This document shows, piece by piece, positions 46,187 to 54,945 of a stretch of 64,000 nt of DNA; the first letter of the stretch is position 1; the number at the start of each line of letters is the position of its first letter. Source of the DNA: Bryobacteraceae bacterium (GTDB taxonomy: Bacteria > Acidobacteriota > Terriglobia > Bryobacterales > Bryobacteraceae); the NCBI GenBank assembly GCA_019748195.1, contig JAIEPW010000056.1:1-64000 (forward strand), given 5' to 3'. The notes under the pieces are model-generated. The model worked only from the letters and a program-made list of their open reading frames with translations, ran no database searches and was not told the DNA's origin. The position numbers were made by a program, and so were the translations under genes.

Positions 46187-48496
46187 ATGAAATTCCGGCT
46201 TCTGGCGGTTGGAACGCTGCTGATCCTGATCGTCGTGCAACTTGTGGTGGGGCAGACTCCCGCGCAGCCGGCCCCGCAACAACCGGCGCCTCAGCAACCG
46301 GCGCAGCCGAAGCCGGCCGGCGATGCCCAGGAGCCGCCTACGCGCACCGCGCAGGCCGAGCTTCCGCGCGTTCCCATCGGTAGCCTGCAATTGCAGGGCG
46401 TCAACCTGACGGAAGTGGTCGACATGCTGGCGCGCCAGCTTAAGCTCAACTACATCATCGACCCGCGCGTGAAGGGCTCGGTGGTCCTGAACACCTACGG
46501 CGAAACGCGCAACATGGATGCCCGCAACCTGCTGGAGCTCATTCTGCGCATCAATGGCGCGGGGATGGTTCAGGTCGGCGACCTGTGGCGCATTGTGCCG
46601 CTCACCGAAATCGCCCGCCTGCCGCTCGCCGCGGAGGTCACTTCCAACTCATCGCAGATCCCGGAAAACGAGCAGACCATGCTCAACCTCGTCTTCCTGA
46701 AGTACGCCACCGTGGCCGAGCTCAGCAAGGTGCTGCAGGAATTCATCGGCGAAAACGCCAAGCTCTACGCGTATGAGCCCGCGAACCTGCTGTTCATCCT
46801 CGACAGCCGCCGCAACATGCGCCGCACCATGGACATGATTTCGCTCTTCGACAGCGATGTGCTGGCGGGCCAGCGCGTTCGCCTGTTCGAGCTCAAGAAC
46901 AGCCAGCCGTCCGACGTCGCCGAGGAGCTGCAAAACATTCTGAAGGGCATCTCCCTGACCGACAAGTTCTCCGCCGTGCGCTTCCTGCCCGTGGACCGGT
47001 TGAACCTGCTGATCGCCGTCGCTCCCAATCCGGGCGCGTTCGAGCAGATCGAAGGCTGGCTGAAGCGTCTGGACGTCGCCGCGTCGGTCCCCGTGGGCTC
47101 CGTCGAAAACCATGTTTACCGGGTCCGCTACCAGCAGGCCGACTGCCTGGCGATGGCCATCAATGCGCTCCTCGGAATTCCGATGCTCGGGGGATTTGGC
47201 GGTGGCTTCGGGGGTGGGTTCGGCGGCGGATTCGGCGGCGGCGGCTTCGGCGGCGGCGGCTTCGGCGGACCCATGGGCGGCGGGGGTAACCCGGGCGGTG
47301 GCGGCGGAGGTCAGTTCAACGGTCCTGGCGGGCTCAATCAGGGCTGCGGCGGCGGAATGGGCATGGGCGGCGGCATGGGCATGCAAGGAGGTTTCGGTGG
47401 TTTTGGAGGCTTCGGCGGGTTCGCACCCCAGTTCCCGCAGGGTGGCGGCTTCAACCCCTCGGCGTTCGGCATCGCGCCGGTGGGCGCTTCCGCGGCTCCG
47501 CAACCTGCCGCGGCCGGCGCCGCCGCGCCCCGTTCGCAGGACCTCACCGGAGGCTATCTGGGCTTTCCCGGCATGAGCCAGGGTGCTCGCGTGCCGCGCA
47601 TCGTTCCCAACCCCCTCGACAACTCCCTGCTCATCCAGGCTACGCCGCAGGAGTACCAGAGCATCCTGAAACTCCTGAAGAGTCTCGACATCGCCCCGCG
47701 GCAGATTTTGCTCGAAGCGCGTATCTACGAGGTGTCACTCAACGGGGCCTTCGCCAGCGGGGTCACCTATCAGTTCCGCAATCGCCAGGACAACCTGGGG
47801 TCCCGGTTCGTCGATAACGTCGCCGCCAGCCTGGTGGGCGCCAGCACCCTGGTCACGGCCGGCCTCCTGGTTGGGCAGAGCAAGGAGCTTCTCGCCTTTC
47901 TCTCGCTGCAGGAGACCCAGGGCAGGGCTAAGGTGATCTCCGCGCCCAGCCTGATCGCCACGGATTCCATTCCCGCATCGCTCAACGTGGGGACCCAGGT
48001 CCCCGTTCTCACCGCGACCGTCGGCACCGGCGTCCAGACTGGCGGCAACACGCAGTTCGCGCAGCAGATCTCCAGCCGCAATACCGGCGTCACGCTGAAC
48101 GTGAATGCGCGCGTGAATCCGAGCGGCGTAGTCACCCTGATCATCAATCAGGAAGTGAGCGCGCCGGGCGCCCCGCCCGCCGGCACCAGCATCAATTCGC
48201 CTTCGTTCTCGCAGCGGTCCCTGCAGACTCAGATCACCATGCAGGATGGCGACACCATCGCCATCGGCGGCATCATTAATGAAAGCACCACGTTCTCCAC
48301 GGCGGGCATCCCCGTGCTGCATCGTATCCCGATTCTGGGCGCGGCGTTTGGAAGCCGCAGCATCAGTAAGGAGCGGACGGAACTGATCGTTTTCATGACG
48401 CCGCGGATCATCTATGACAACTCCGATCTGCTGGACGCCAGCGACGAACTCAAGACCCGAGTCCGGATGTTGAGAAAGACATTGCGGGATCAGTAG
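46187..48496 (+). CDS. gspD: Type II secretion secretin GspD with a large Gly-rich N3 loop
   Basis: The 769-residue outer-membrane channel has a signal peptide, a Gln/Pro/Ala linker (about 25-55), an N0 domain (VPIGSLQLQGVNLTEVVDML), and N1-N3 repeats. Between residues about 335 and 425 the N3 domain holds a Gly-rich insert (GGFGGG repeats with Phe, Met and Asn). The secretin core starts near residue 500 (RQILLEARIYEVSLNGAFAS) and includes VPVLTATVG, QISSRNTGVTLNVNARVNP and the end TELIVFMTPRIIYD. It closes the operon. Confidence 0.94.
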   Translation: MKFRLLAVGTLLILIVVQLVVGQTPAQPAPQQPAPQQPAQPKPAGDAQEPPTRTAQAELPRVPIGSLQLQGVNLTEVVDMLARQLKLNYIIDPRVKGSVVLNTYGETRNMDARNLLELILRINGAGMVQVGDLWRIVPLTEIARLPLAAEVTSNSSQIPENEQTMLNLVFLKYATVAELSKVLQEFIGENAKLYAYEPANLLFILDSRRNMRRTMDMISLFDSDVLAGQRVRLFELKNSQPSDVAEELQNILKGISLTDKFSAVRFLPVDRLNLLIAVAPNPGAFEQIEGWLKRLDVAASVPVGSVENHVYRVRYQQADCLAMAINALLGIPMLGGFGGGFGGGFGGGFGGGGFGGGGFGGPMGGGGNPGGGGGGQFNGPGGLNQGCGGGMGMGGGMGMQGGFGGFGGFGGFAPQFPQGGGFNPSAFGIAPVGASAAPQPAAAGAAAPRSQDLTGGYLGFPGMSQGARVPRIVPNPLDNSLLIQATPQEYQSILKLLKSLDIAPRQILLEARIYEVSLNGAFASGVTYQFRNRQDNLGSRFVDNVAASLVGASTLVTAGLLVGQSKELLAFLSLQETQGRAKVISAPSLIATDSIPASLNVGTQVPVLTATVGTGVQTGGNTQFAQQISSRNTGVTLNVNARVNPSGVVTLIINQEVSAPGAPPAGTSINSPSFSQRSLQTQITMQDGDTIAIGGIINESTTFSTAGIPVLHRIPILGAAFGSRSISKERTELIVFMTPRIIYDNSDLLDASDELKTRVRMLRKTLRDQ

Positions 48497-49015
48497 TTTG
48501 CGAGTGGCCGGCTCGCCCCGCCGATGACGCCGTTCACTGCGCCTTCCCGACCGTTCAATGAAATTTGCGCTCCTCTGGATGTAGGGGGAGCCGGTTCCTG
48601 CCGATGATCTTGACCGGGGGTTAGTGGCCGTGCTGCAATGGACAGCGGGCCGGCTTGCGCCTTTTTTGCGAGGCGCAGGTTGCAAGTCCTACTTTCCGCT
48701 TGACTTGTTTTGGCGGACAGTGGTATTCATAGTTTGACTGCGTCCAGGGTTTTACCAAAGAGTTGTAGCAAGCCGGGCATTCAACAAGCGTGAATCCCGC
48801 GAGCACGATTGAAGAACTACATAGAGAAGTCAGCAAGCATGAGCTCAGTGGAAGCAAGTAGCCGTCCAGCCGCCGTGGTGGCGCGAATCGAATCCGCCGC
48901 CGGGTCCTTGGGGGAAACTCACGATCTTCGGTGTCTGACAGAATTTGCATTTTGAGGCTCAGGTTGAAAAGAACTTCCATCAATTCGATACCACAAACTT
49001 CACAAGGAGAAGGAA
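48497..49015. other. Long leader region ahead of the surface-protein gene
   Basis: This 519-base gap has no supported gene; small frames on both strands lack motifs. A promoter candidate lies at 48700-48729, so the transcript would have an untranslated leader of about 280 bases. A stem-loop (TGCGCC/GGCGCA around a U-rich loop) lies near 48655-48677. I looked for a GEMM-type riboswitch and did not find one. Confidence 0.5.
48700..48729 (+). promoter_or_regulatory. Candidate sigma-70-type promoter for the surface-protein gene
   Basis: TTGACT (48700-48705) matches five of six -35 positions and is followed after 18 bases by TATTCA (48724-48729). It points toward the gene at 49016, about 285 bases further on. 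Confidence 0.45.
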
Positions 49016-51127
49016 ATGGCAGATTTTCGTAGAATGATCTTTGCGTTTGCCGTTGTGGCCCTTCTGCTGGGCCTCGTTCCCACGGCAAGCGCGCAGATTC
49101 AGGGCGCGCCCAACCCTTTCACCTGCGTGGCAAACGCCGGTACGCCCCCCACGGTGCGTGCCGAGGGCTTGACCGAACTGGTTGGCGACCTGGTGCTGGT
49201 TTGCACCGGTGGCACTCCCACCCCGGCCGGTCAGCGCGTCCCGCAGGTTAACATTCAGATCTTTCTGAATACCAACATCACCAGCCGTCTGGTTGGCACC
49301 TCCGGCGCCACCGTGTTCAATGAAGCGCTGTTGTTCATCGACGAGCCGAACTCGCCGGTGAATCCCAACACCCCGCTTCTGAACTGCGGCCAGACCGGCG
49401 CTCCCGACAATGATCCGATCCAGGGTCCTGGCGTGTGCGCGATCACCAGCGTCGGCAACCCGGCTCTGACCTATGACGGAACCGTCGGTGGGTCCACCTT
49501 TGGTACGGGCCGTCCGAACGTTTTCCAGGGCCGCCAGTCGGGCTCCGCGATTCTGGGCACAACCTCCCAGAACTCGATCGCGTTCCTCGGCGTGCCGCTG
49601 GATCCTCCGGGCACCCAGACCACCCGTATCCTGCGCATCGCCAACGTTCGCGCCAACGCGAACCTGCTCGGCTCCGCGACGTCGCTGACCGGCTTCTCGG
49701 CCATCACGATGTCGGTTTCCATCTCGGGTCCGACCTCGGTCGCCATCAACCAGCAGCAGCAGTTCGTTGCGTTCATCCTGCCCGGCCTCATCGCCAGAAC
49801 CGATACGGTCCGCCGGCTGACGCAGTGCGACGACGCCAACTGGAATGACAGCACGGGCGCGTTCACGACGGCCTTCGCCGATCAGTACCGCCGCGCTGAC
49901 AATAACGGCATCACGAACTTCGTCCGCTTCCGCGAAGGTTTCGCGAACGCGTTTAAGGTTCGGAACTTCCGTCAGTACGTTACCAATCGCCCTGTAGGAG
50001 CGTCCTCGCCGTTCACCTTCGGCATCAGTACCGATGCCTGGGATCAGAACGTTCCCGGCGCTATCTACAACTCGGAAGACGCCTACAACAGCGCGGGCCG
50101 GGGCATCCCGAACCCGAACCCGAATGCTCCGCTCGCACCGTTCAGCTTTGCTTCTGACAATGCCGCGCAGGCTTCCACCCGGGTCTTCGCCTCGGGCGTT
50201 ACTGGCTTCGGAAACGTCGGGCTTGCCCAGCACGGCACCCGCCTGACGGCTTCGCTGTCCAACATTCCGAACGGTCTGAGCATCCGTGTTCCGAACCGCA
50301 TCAACCTGTTCCGCGCCGGCACCGCCGTTACCTCCGGTATCGCCGTTCGCGTGGTTCTGAATGACGCGGCAGGCGCGGGTGGCTCACCCACCACGGACAC
50401 TGGCTTCGGTGTCGTGGGCGTCAGCGCCGCTGGCACCGCCACCGTGGTTTATGAAGTTCTCTACGCGGATCCGTCCACCGTGGAAGACTTCGATATCCCG
50501 GTGATCGTGGCCTACAACGCGGATCCGGTCGCGGATCTGCCGACCCCGGGTCTCACCACCCAGGTGATCGCGGGCTTCGCTCCGTTCTACACCACGGCCG
50601 CTGCCGGCCGCGCCGCCAGCGACGCGTCGGGCTTCGGCACGCCGCGCTTCGTCCCCAGCACCCAGAACCTGAACATCTTCACGGTTGTCAAGTGCTTCTG
50701 CAACATCCTCTTCCCGTACGTCACCAACCAGCAGGGTTATGACACGGGTATCGTGATCGTGAACACCTCTCGCGATCCGTTCGGCACTCCGATCCAGACC
50801 GGCCGTGTAACGTTGTTCTACTACGGCAGTGGTCCGGGCGGCGCGGCTGCTCCTGGCTCGCAGACCTCTACTGCGATCAGCGGCGGTCAGTACGTTGCCT
50901 TCACGCTGTCCGGTGGTGGTACCAACGGTATCGACAACCGTGCCGCTGGCTTCGAGGGTTACATCATTGCGCAGAACGAATTCCAGTACTGCCATGCGGT
51001 AGCCTACATCAGCGCGCTGGGAGCCTCGGCGACCACGCCTGGTGCGAACCAGATGTACGTCGCGTTGATCCTCGACCTGCCGGGTCTCAACCGTACCGGC
51101 GTCATCGGCGAGAGCTTGGGTCACTAA
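49016..51127 (+). CDS. Abundant-type secreted surface protein, paralog of the 3381-5510 product
   Basis: The 703-residue protein starts at an ATG with an AAGGAG site and a signal peptide (MADFRRMIFAFAVVALLLG, then ASA). The N-terminal module contains PPTVRAEGLTELVGD and LVCTGG, plus LRIANVR and VRFREGFANAF, all with counterparts in the product at 3381-5510. The C-terminal module (about 565-700) is different: LFPYVTNQQGYDTGIVIVN, TLFYYGSGPGG, FEGYIIAQNEFQYCHA. There is no TIGR03437 domain. Codon use leans toward CGT, GTT and GCT more than its neighbours. A terminator follows, and the secretin operon is upstream. A highly expressed envelope or S-layer-like protein is likely. Confidence 0.78.
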   Translation: MADFRRMIFAFAVVALLLGLVPTASAQIQGAPNPFTCVANAGTPPTVRAEGLTELVGDLVLVCTGGTPTPAGQRVPQVNIQIFLNTNITSRLVGTSGATVFNEALLFIDEPNSPVNPNTPLLNCGQTGAPDNDPIQGPGVCAITSVGNPALTYDGTVGGSTFGTGRPNVFQGRQSGSAILGTTSQNSIAFLGVPLDPPGTQTTRILRIANVRANANLLGSATSLTGFSAITMSVSISGPTSVAINQQQQFVAFILPGLIARTDTVRRLTQCDDANWNDSTGAFTTAFADQYRRADNNGITNFVRFREGFANAFKVRNFRQYVTNRPVGASSPFTFGISTDAWDQNVPGAIYNSEDAYNSAGRGIPNPNPNAPLAPFSFASDNAAQASTRVFASGVTGFGNVGLAQHGTRLTASLSNIPNGLSIRVPNRINLFRAGTAVTSGIAVRVVLNDAAGAGGSPTTDTGFGVVGVSAAGTATVVYEVLYADPSTVEDFDIPVIVAYNADPVADLPTPGLTTQVIAGFAPFYTTAAAGRAASDASGFGTPRFVPSTQNLNIFTVVKCFCNILFPYVTNQQGYDTGIVIVNTSRDPFGTPIQTGRVTLFYYGSGPGGAAAPGSQTSTAISGGQYVAFTLSGGGTNGIDNRAAGFEGYIIAQNEFQYCHAVAYISALGASATTPGANQMYVALILDLPGLNRTGVIGESLGH

Positions 51128-51158
51128 GCTAACGCTCGAACGATCACGGTTCAGCCAG

Positions 51159-51190
51159 ACGGGGGAGCGAAAGCTCCCCCGTTTGTTTTT
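51159..51190 (+). terminator. Rho-independent terminator
   Basis: A perfect 10-bp stem, ACGGGGGAGC with GCTCCCCCGT, and a GAAA tetraloop (51169-51172) is followed by a T-rich run to 51190. It lies 32 bases after the stop of the surface-protein gene and ends its transcript. Confidence 0.96.
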
Positions 51191-51269
51191 CCCGCCCACC
51201 CGCAAAAGAGAACCTCGCCAAGCGAAACAATTTCTGGTATTTTTGTAGTGGTCCCATTCCCATTACTTG

Positions 51270-51278
51270 TGGTACACT
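51270..51278 (+). promoter_or_regulatory. Candidate extended -10 promoter
   Basis: TGG followed by TACACT (51273-51278) makes an extended -10 element about 50 bases before the ATG at 51327. No good -35 is present, which fits the extended type. Confidence 0.35.
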
Positions 51279-51326
51279 CCTCCATGTACCGCCTGCGTCC
51301 AACTCGCATCCAAGAGGTTTCTTTTC

Positions 51327-54300
51327 ATGAGAACTCCCCATTTTCGTCTTTGGGCCGTGCTGTGTCTGCTTGTAGCGTGCTTGTCTCCCCTGCACGCTCA
51401 GACCGGTAACAGCTTCCTATTCCGCATTCCCGGCCCAAGCACCAGCCAGTCCTATGAGGTCTACTCGGCTACCGCCGCGCAGATCGCTCAGATCGGCGCC
51501 TTCACGGGTCCGGGCGGCGGCTTCATCGTTATCCCCAAGCCGGACGGCAGCAGGTTTTACATCATCGCTGGCAGCAGCGTAAATCCGCTGACGGTTACTC
51601 AGTCGAACTTCACTACTCCCGAAGCGGTCTCGGGGCTGCAGGGAGCCGGCGGCGCCGCCGCGGGCCTCAGCCCGGATGGCCGCACCCTCGTGGTGGTCAC
51701 CAACCGCATTTGGACCATTGACATTACCGGCCCCACCGAGGTGATTACCACCCCCGGCGGTATCGGAATCGTGGGCAACGCGGTCGACGTCACGTTCAAC
51801 CAGCAGGGCACCCGGGCCTTCGTTCTCTCCCGCGCCCAGTCCAATAGCTACGTCTACGCCGTGAACCTCGCCGTCGCCCGTCCCACTGTGATCGGCTCGG
51901 CCCTCGAGCTTCCCGGCGGCGCCACGGAAATCGCCACCGACTTGTCGGGCTTCATCTACGTAGCCGCCACCAACCAGGTGACCATCATTGATCCGGAAAC
52001 CAACTCCATCCGGCGCAACGGCGAAATCCAGGCGTTGGGAACGCCCCGCAATCTCGTGTTTACTCCGGACGGTAAGTGGGCGCTGGCCATCAACTCCACC
52101 CCCATCATCGGCGGCCGCTCCATCCTGGCATTCGACCTGACTCAGAACGGTCGTCTTTTTACCTGGCCCACTCAGAACCTGGATGTTCCGGCTTTCGACA
52201 AACTTCTGCCCGTCTCGAATACGCAGGCTCTGCTTTTCTCCGCATCGGCGCGTACTCTCTACGATCTCGACATCTCGCCGCTCGCCGTGCGCGAGTCCCG
52301 GCTGCGTGTGGTCACGCCCATTAACCGGGTTCTGGATGTCGAGGTCTCCAACGAAGTTCCGAATGCCCGCTATGCCTACCTGATCGTGGACAACGACGGA
52401 AATCGGCGCGTTCAGCGCATTGACTTGGCTGGCGAGCCCAGGCTCGACGCGGAAGGCACCGCCTCCCCAAGCGAACTCCGGCTGCAGCTTGTGAATATCC
52501 CGCCTCAGGTCGGCGGCGCCACTTTCCAGTTGTTCAACGACAAACAGACCGTGCAGCCTGGCGCTGCCGCGCCGCTGCCGCTCATCTTCCGCCTGGTGGA
52601 CGCCAGCGGACGCCCGGTGTTCAATGCGCCTATCACGATCAATGCTTCGAGCGGTGTTTCCTTCACCCCTTCCACTGTAAACACCAACTGGGATGGCGTC
52701 GCGCAGATCCGCGTCGCGCAGGCGCCCGCCTCGCCTGGCGAATTCAGCATCACGCTTTCCGCGTTCGGCAACGTCAACGCCACGTACACCCTTACCGTTC
52801 CCGGCTCCGGCGGCGGTGGAGGAGGTGGTGGCGGCGGCGGGGGCGGACCCACCCCGCAGGCTGGCTTGTTTGTTTTCGCCGGAAACGGCCAGGTCGTTCC
52901 GGATAACGCCGGCTTTACCGCGGGGCCCCTTACGGTGATCGTTCGGGACGCTCAAGGCCGGCCCGTTCCCAACGTCGAGGTGCTCTGGTCCGGCGAGTCA
53001 CCCGGAGGCCGCGTGGTTGCCGCCCAAACCACCAGCGATGCCAACGGTCTGGCTCGCAACGATTTCTTCGGCTTCTTCCTGGGACCAGCGGGAGCGAACA
53101 TCGGCGGCTTGCCGTATATCGCTACGCAGGTCACCGCAACCGCCACCGGTTACGGAAGCGCGCGATTCGTAGTCACCACCTTTGCCACGAGTCTTGGCAG
53201 CGGCGGCCTCGCGGACGTCCCGAAGCTCGAGTTCCTGAAGCCTGATGAGCGCACCGAAGATCTCGTCATCCGGCTCAAGGCGGGCCAGGTCACTCCCGAA
53301 GCGCTTCGCTTCTTCGTGTACCTCGGCAACGCCCCGACTCCCGGACCGATGCCTAATGTCGGCATCGAATTCCTGGATCCGGACCTCCAGTTGACGGTTC
53401 CGCCCGTCGCCACCTGCGAAAACAGCGCACTTACCAATGAGCTGGGAATCGGCACTTGCGACATCCGCGCTACTTGTACCGCCGGTACTCGTCGCGCGCT
53501 GGTCAGCATCCTGGGCGCCCGAGGCCGCATCGTGCAACTCGTCGTGGAACCCGCGGTCGGCGCCAATACGACAATCGCCGGCGGCAACAACCAGACCGGA
53601 CGCGCGGGGACCTTGCTGACGCTGCCCCTCGAAATCAACGTTCAGAACAACTGCGGAGCTCCGGTGGGCGGGCAGACCGTCGCCTGGCGCGTCACCCAGG
53701 GAGCGGCGACGCTTTCCAATGTGGAAACGACAACGCGTCCCAACGGCCGTGCCTCTGCCCGGCTGACGTTAGGCGGAGTGGCCGGCAATGTCGTCGTCAC
53801 TGCTACCGTCGGTAGCACCGTGGTGACCTTCAACGCCATCTCTACCATCGCGGTCGGCAGCCTCTCCGTTGTCTCGGGCAATAACCAGAGCGCCGACACC
53901 GGCCAGGCATTCGCCCAGCCTTTGGTGGTTCAGATCCGCGACGCCAACGGCGGTCCAGTGCCCAACTTCCCGGTCACTTTCGCCGTGTCCAGCGGCCCGG
54001 CAACCGTGAACCCCACCTCCGCGACCACGGATTCGCAAGGCCGCGCTCAAGCCACGGTTACGGCCGGCGCCACTGCGGGTAACATCGTCGTGACCGCCTC
54101 TGCCGGCGCCTTCGCGGCTACCTTTAACCTCACCAGCCGCCCACCTGCGCCTCTGATCACGGGGAACAACTTCGTGAACGGAGCCAGCTTCCTTCCGGGA
54201 CTCGCGCCGTGCGCGCTCGCTTCCGTCAGCGGACCGGGGCTCGCGCCCGGCGTGAGCGGAACCGTGCTCGCGCCAGGCGGATTCGGAGGCTACCCGCTCA

Positions 54301-54890
54301 CCCTCGCGGGCGCCTCTCTTTCCATCGGCGGTCTCAGCGCGCCCATCGCGGCGGTTATCAACCAGGGCGGCAGGGAGCAGATCAACTTCCAGGTGCCCTG
54401 TGATCTCCCGCCCGGTCCGGCCAGCGCCACCGTGACCATCAACAACGTGCCGACCGTCATTCCCAACGTGCAGGTGGCCGCCTTCCAGCCCGGAATCTTC
54501 GAGTACACCGGCACCGACGGACGCCGTTATGCGGCGCTCCAGCGTGAAGACGGCTCCTTCGTTTCGCAGACCAGCCCGGCCGTACGCGGCGAACGGCTGT
54601 TCCTCTTCGCCACCGGCCTCGGCCAGGCCACTCCGCGGATCGGCACCAACGTGCCCGGTCTGCTCGGCACGACACAGAACCTGAATGCGCCTGTGGTAGT
54701 CGGCGTCAATAACGCGGGCGTCCGCGTGATTTCCGCCAGCTATCTGCCGGGCCAGATCGGTATCTACATCGTGCAATTCGAGGTTCCGGCCGATACTCAA
54801 CCCGGACCTTATCAACCTCTGGGCCTGGCCGTTTCGCCCGACCCAACATCGCTGATCTTTGGCGGAGGCAGCTTCCTGCCCATCCGATAA
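51327..54890 (+). CDS. Large secreted protein: propeller, Ig-like domains and TIGR03437 domain
   Basis: I choose the ATG at 51327 (1187 residues) with an AAGAGG site. It has a signal peptide (MRTPHFRLWAVLCLLVACLSP), a propeller-like N-terminal part (about 30-370, with LSPDGRTLVVVTNR and FTPDGKWALAINS), a first Ig-like domain (about 385-490), a linker of 13 Gly (about 495-507), further Ig-like invasin-type repeats (about 520-660 and 740-950, such as GNNQSADTGQAFAQPLVVQI), and a TIGR03437 domain at the end (about 955-1187: NGASFLPGLAPCALASVSG, LFLFATGLGQATP). It is likely a surface adhesin or sensor. It forms its own unit. Confidence 0.83.
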   Translation: MRTPHFRLWAVLCLLVACLSPLHAQTGNSFLFRIPGPSTSQSYEVYSATAAQIAQIGAFTGPGGGFIVIPKPDGSRFYIIAGSSVNPLTVTQSNFTTPEAVSGLQGAGGAAAGLSPDGRTLVVVTNRIWTIDITGPTEVITTPGGIGIVGNAVDVTFNQQGTRAFVLSRAQSNSYVYAVNLAVARPTVIGSALELPGGATEIATDLSGFIYVAATNQVTIIDPETNSIRRNGEIQALGTPRNLVFTPDGKWALAINSTPIIGGRSILAFDLTQNGRLFTWPTQNLDVPAFDKLLPVSNTQALLFSASARTLYDLDISPLAVRESRLRVVTPINRVLDVEVSNEVPNARYAYLIVDNDGNRRVQRIDLAGEPRLDAEGTASPSELRLQLVNIPPQVGGATFQLFNDKQTVQPGAAAPLPLIFRLVDASGRPVFNAPITINASSGVSFTPSTVNTNWDGVAQIRVAQAPASPGEFSITLSAFGNVNATYTLTVPGSGGGGGGGGGGGGGPTPQAGLFVFAGNGQVVPDNAGFTAGPLTVIVRDAQGRPVPNVEVLWSGESPGGRVVAAQTTSDANGLARNDFFGFFLGPAGANIGGLPYIATQVTATATGYGSARFVVTTFATSLGSGGLADVPKLEFLKPDERTEDLVIRLKAGQVTPEALRFFVYLGNAPTPGPMPNVGIEFLDPDLQLTVPPVATCENSALTNELGIGTCDIRATCTAGTRRALVSILGARGRIVQLVVEPAVGANTTIAGGNNQTGRAGTLLTLPLEINVQNNCGAPVGGQTVAWRVTQGAATLSNVETTTRPNGRASARLTLGGVAGNVVVTATVGSTVVTFNAISTIAVGSLSVVSGNNQSADTGQAFAQPLVVQIRDANGGPVPNFPVTFAVSSGPATVNPTSATTDSQGRAQATVTAGATAGNIVVTASAGAFAATFNLTSRPPAPLITGNNFVNGASFLPGLAPCALASVSGPGLAPGVSGTVLAPGGFGGYPLTLAGASLSIGGLSAPIAAVINQGGREQINFQVPCDLPPGPASATVTINNVPTVIPNVQVAAFQPGIFEYTGTDGRRYAALQREDGSFVSQTSPAVRGERLFLFATGLGQATPRIGTNVPGLLGTTQNLNAPVVVGVNNAGVRVISASYLPGQIGIYIVQFEVPADTQPGPYQPLGLAVSPDPTSLIFGGGSFLPIR

Positions 54891-54913
54891 CCGGCGATTA
54901 CAGTCTGAAACCG

Positions 54914-54940
54914 AACGGGGCGGGCCATGTCCGCCCCGTT
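54914..54940. terminator. Bidirectional terminator between convergent genes
   Basis: A 10-bp perfect stem AACGGGGCGG / CCGCCCCGTT with a 7-base loop lies between the stops of two convergent genes. T-rich bases after it on one side and A-rich bases before it (GAAACC) allow it to act on both strands. Confidence 0.8.
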
Positions 54941-54945
54941 TCACG

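Noticed and set aside
42863-46390. Long leftward frames over gspL through gspD
   Set aside because: Both are antisense to supported secretion genes and lack motifs or ribosome sites.
47186-47425. Repeated GGC-rich DNA considered as a tandem repeat or CRISPR array
   Set aside because: The repeats are in frame and encode the Gly-rich loop of GspD; there are no spacers and no constant repeat.
48497-49015. Possible riboswitch (GEMM type) or sigma-54 promoter in the leader
   Set aside because: No conserved GEMM core could be found, and the TGACAG/TTGCA pair is two bases too close and lacks the -24 GG.
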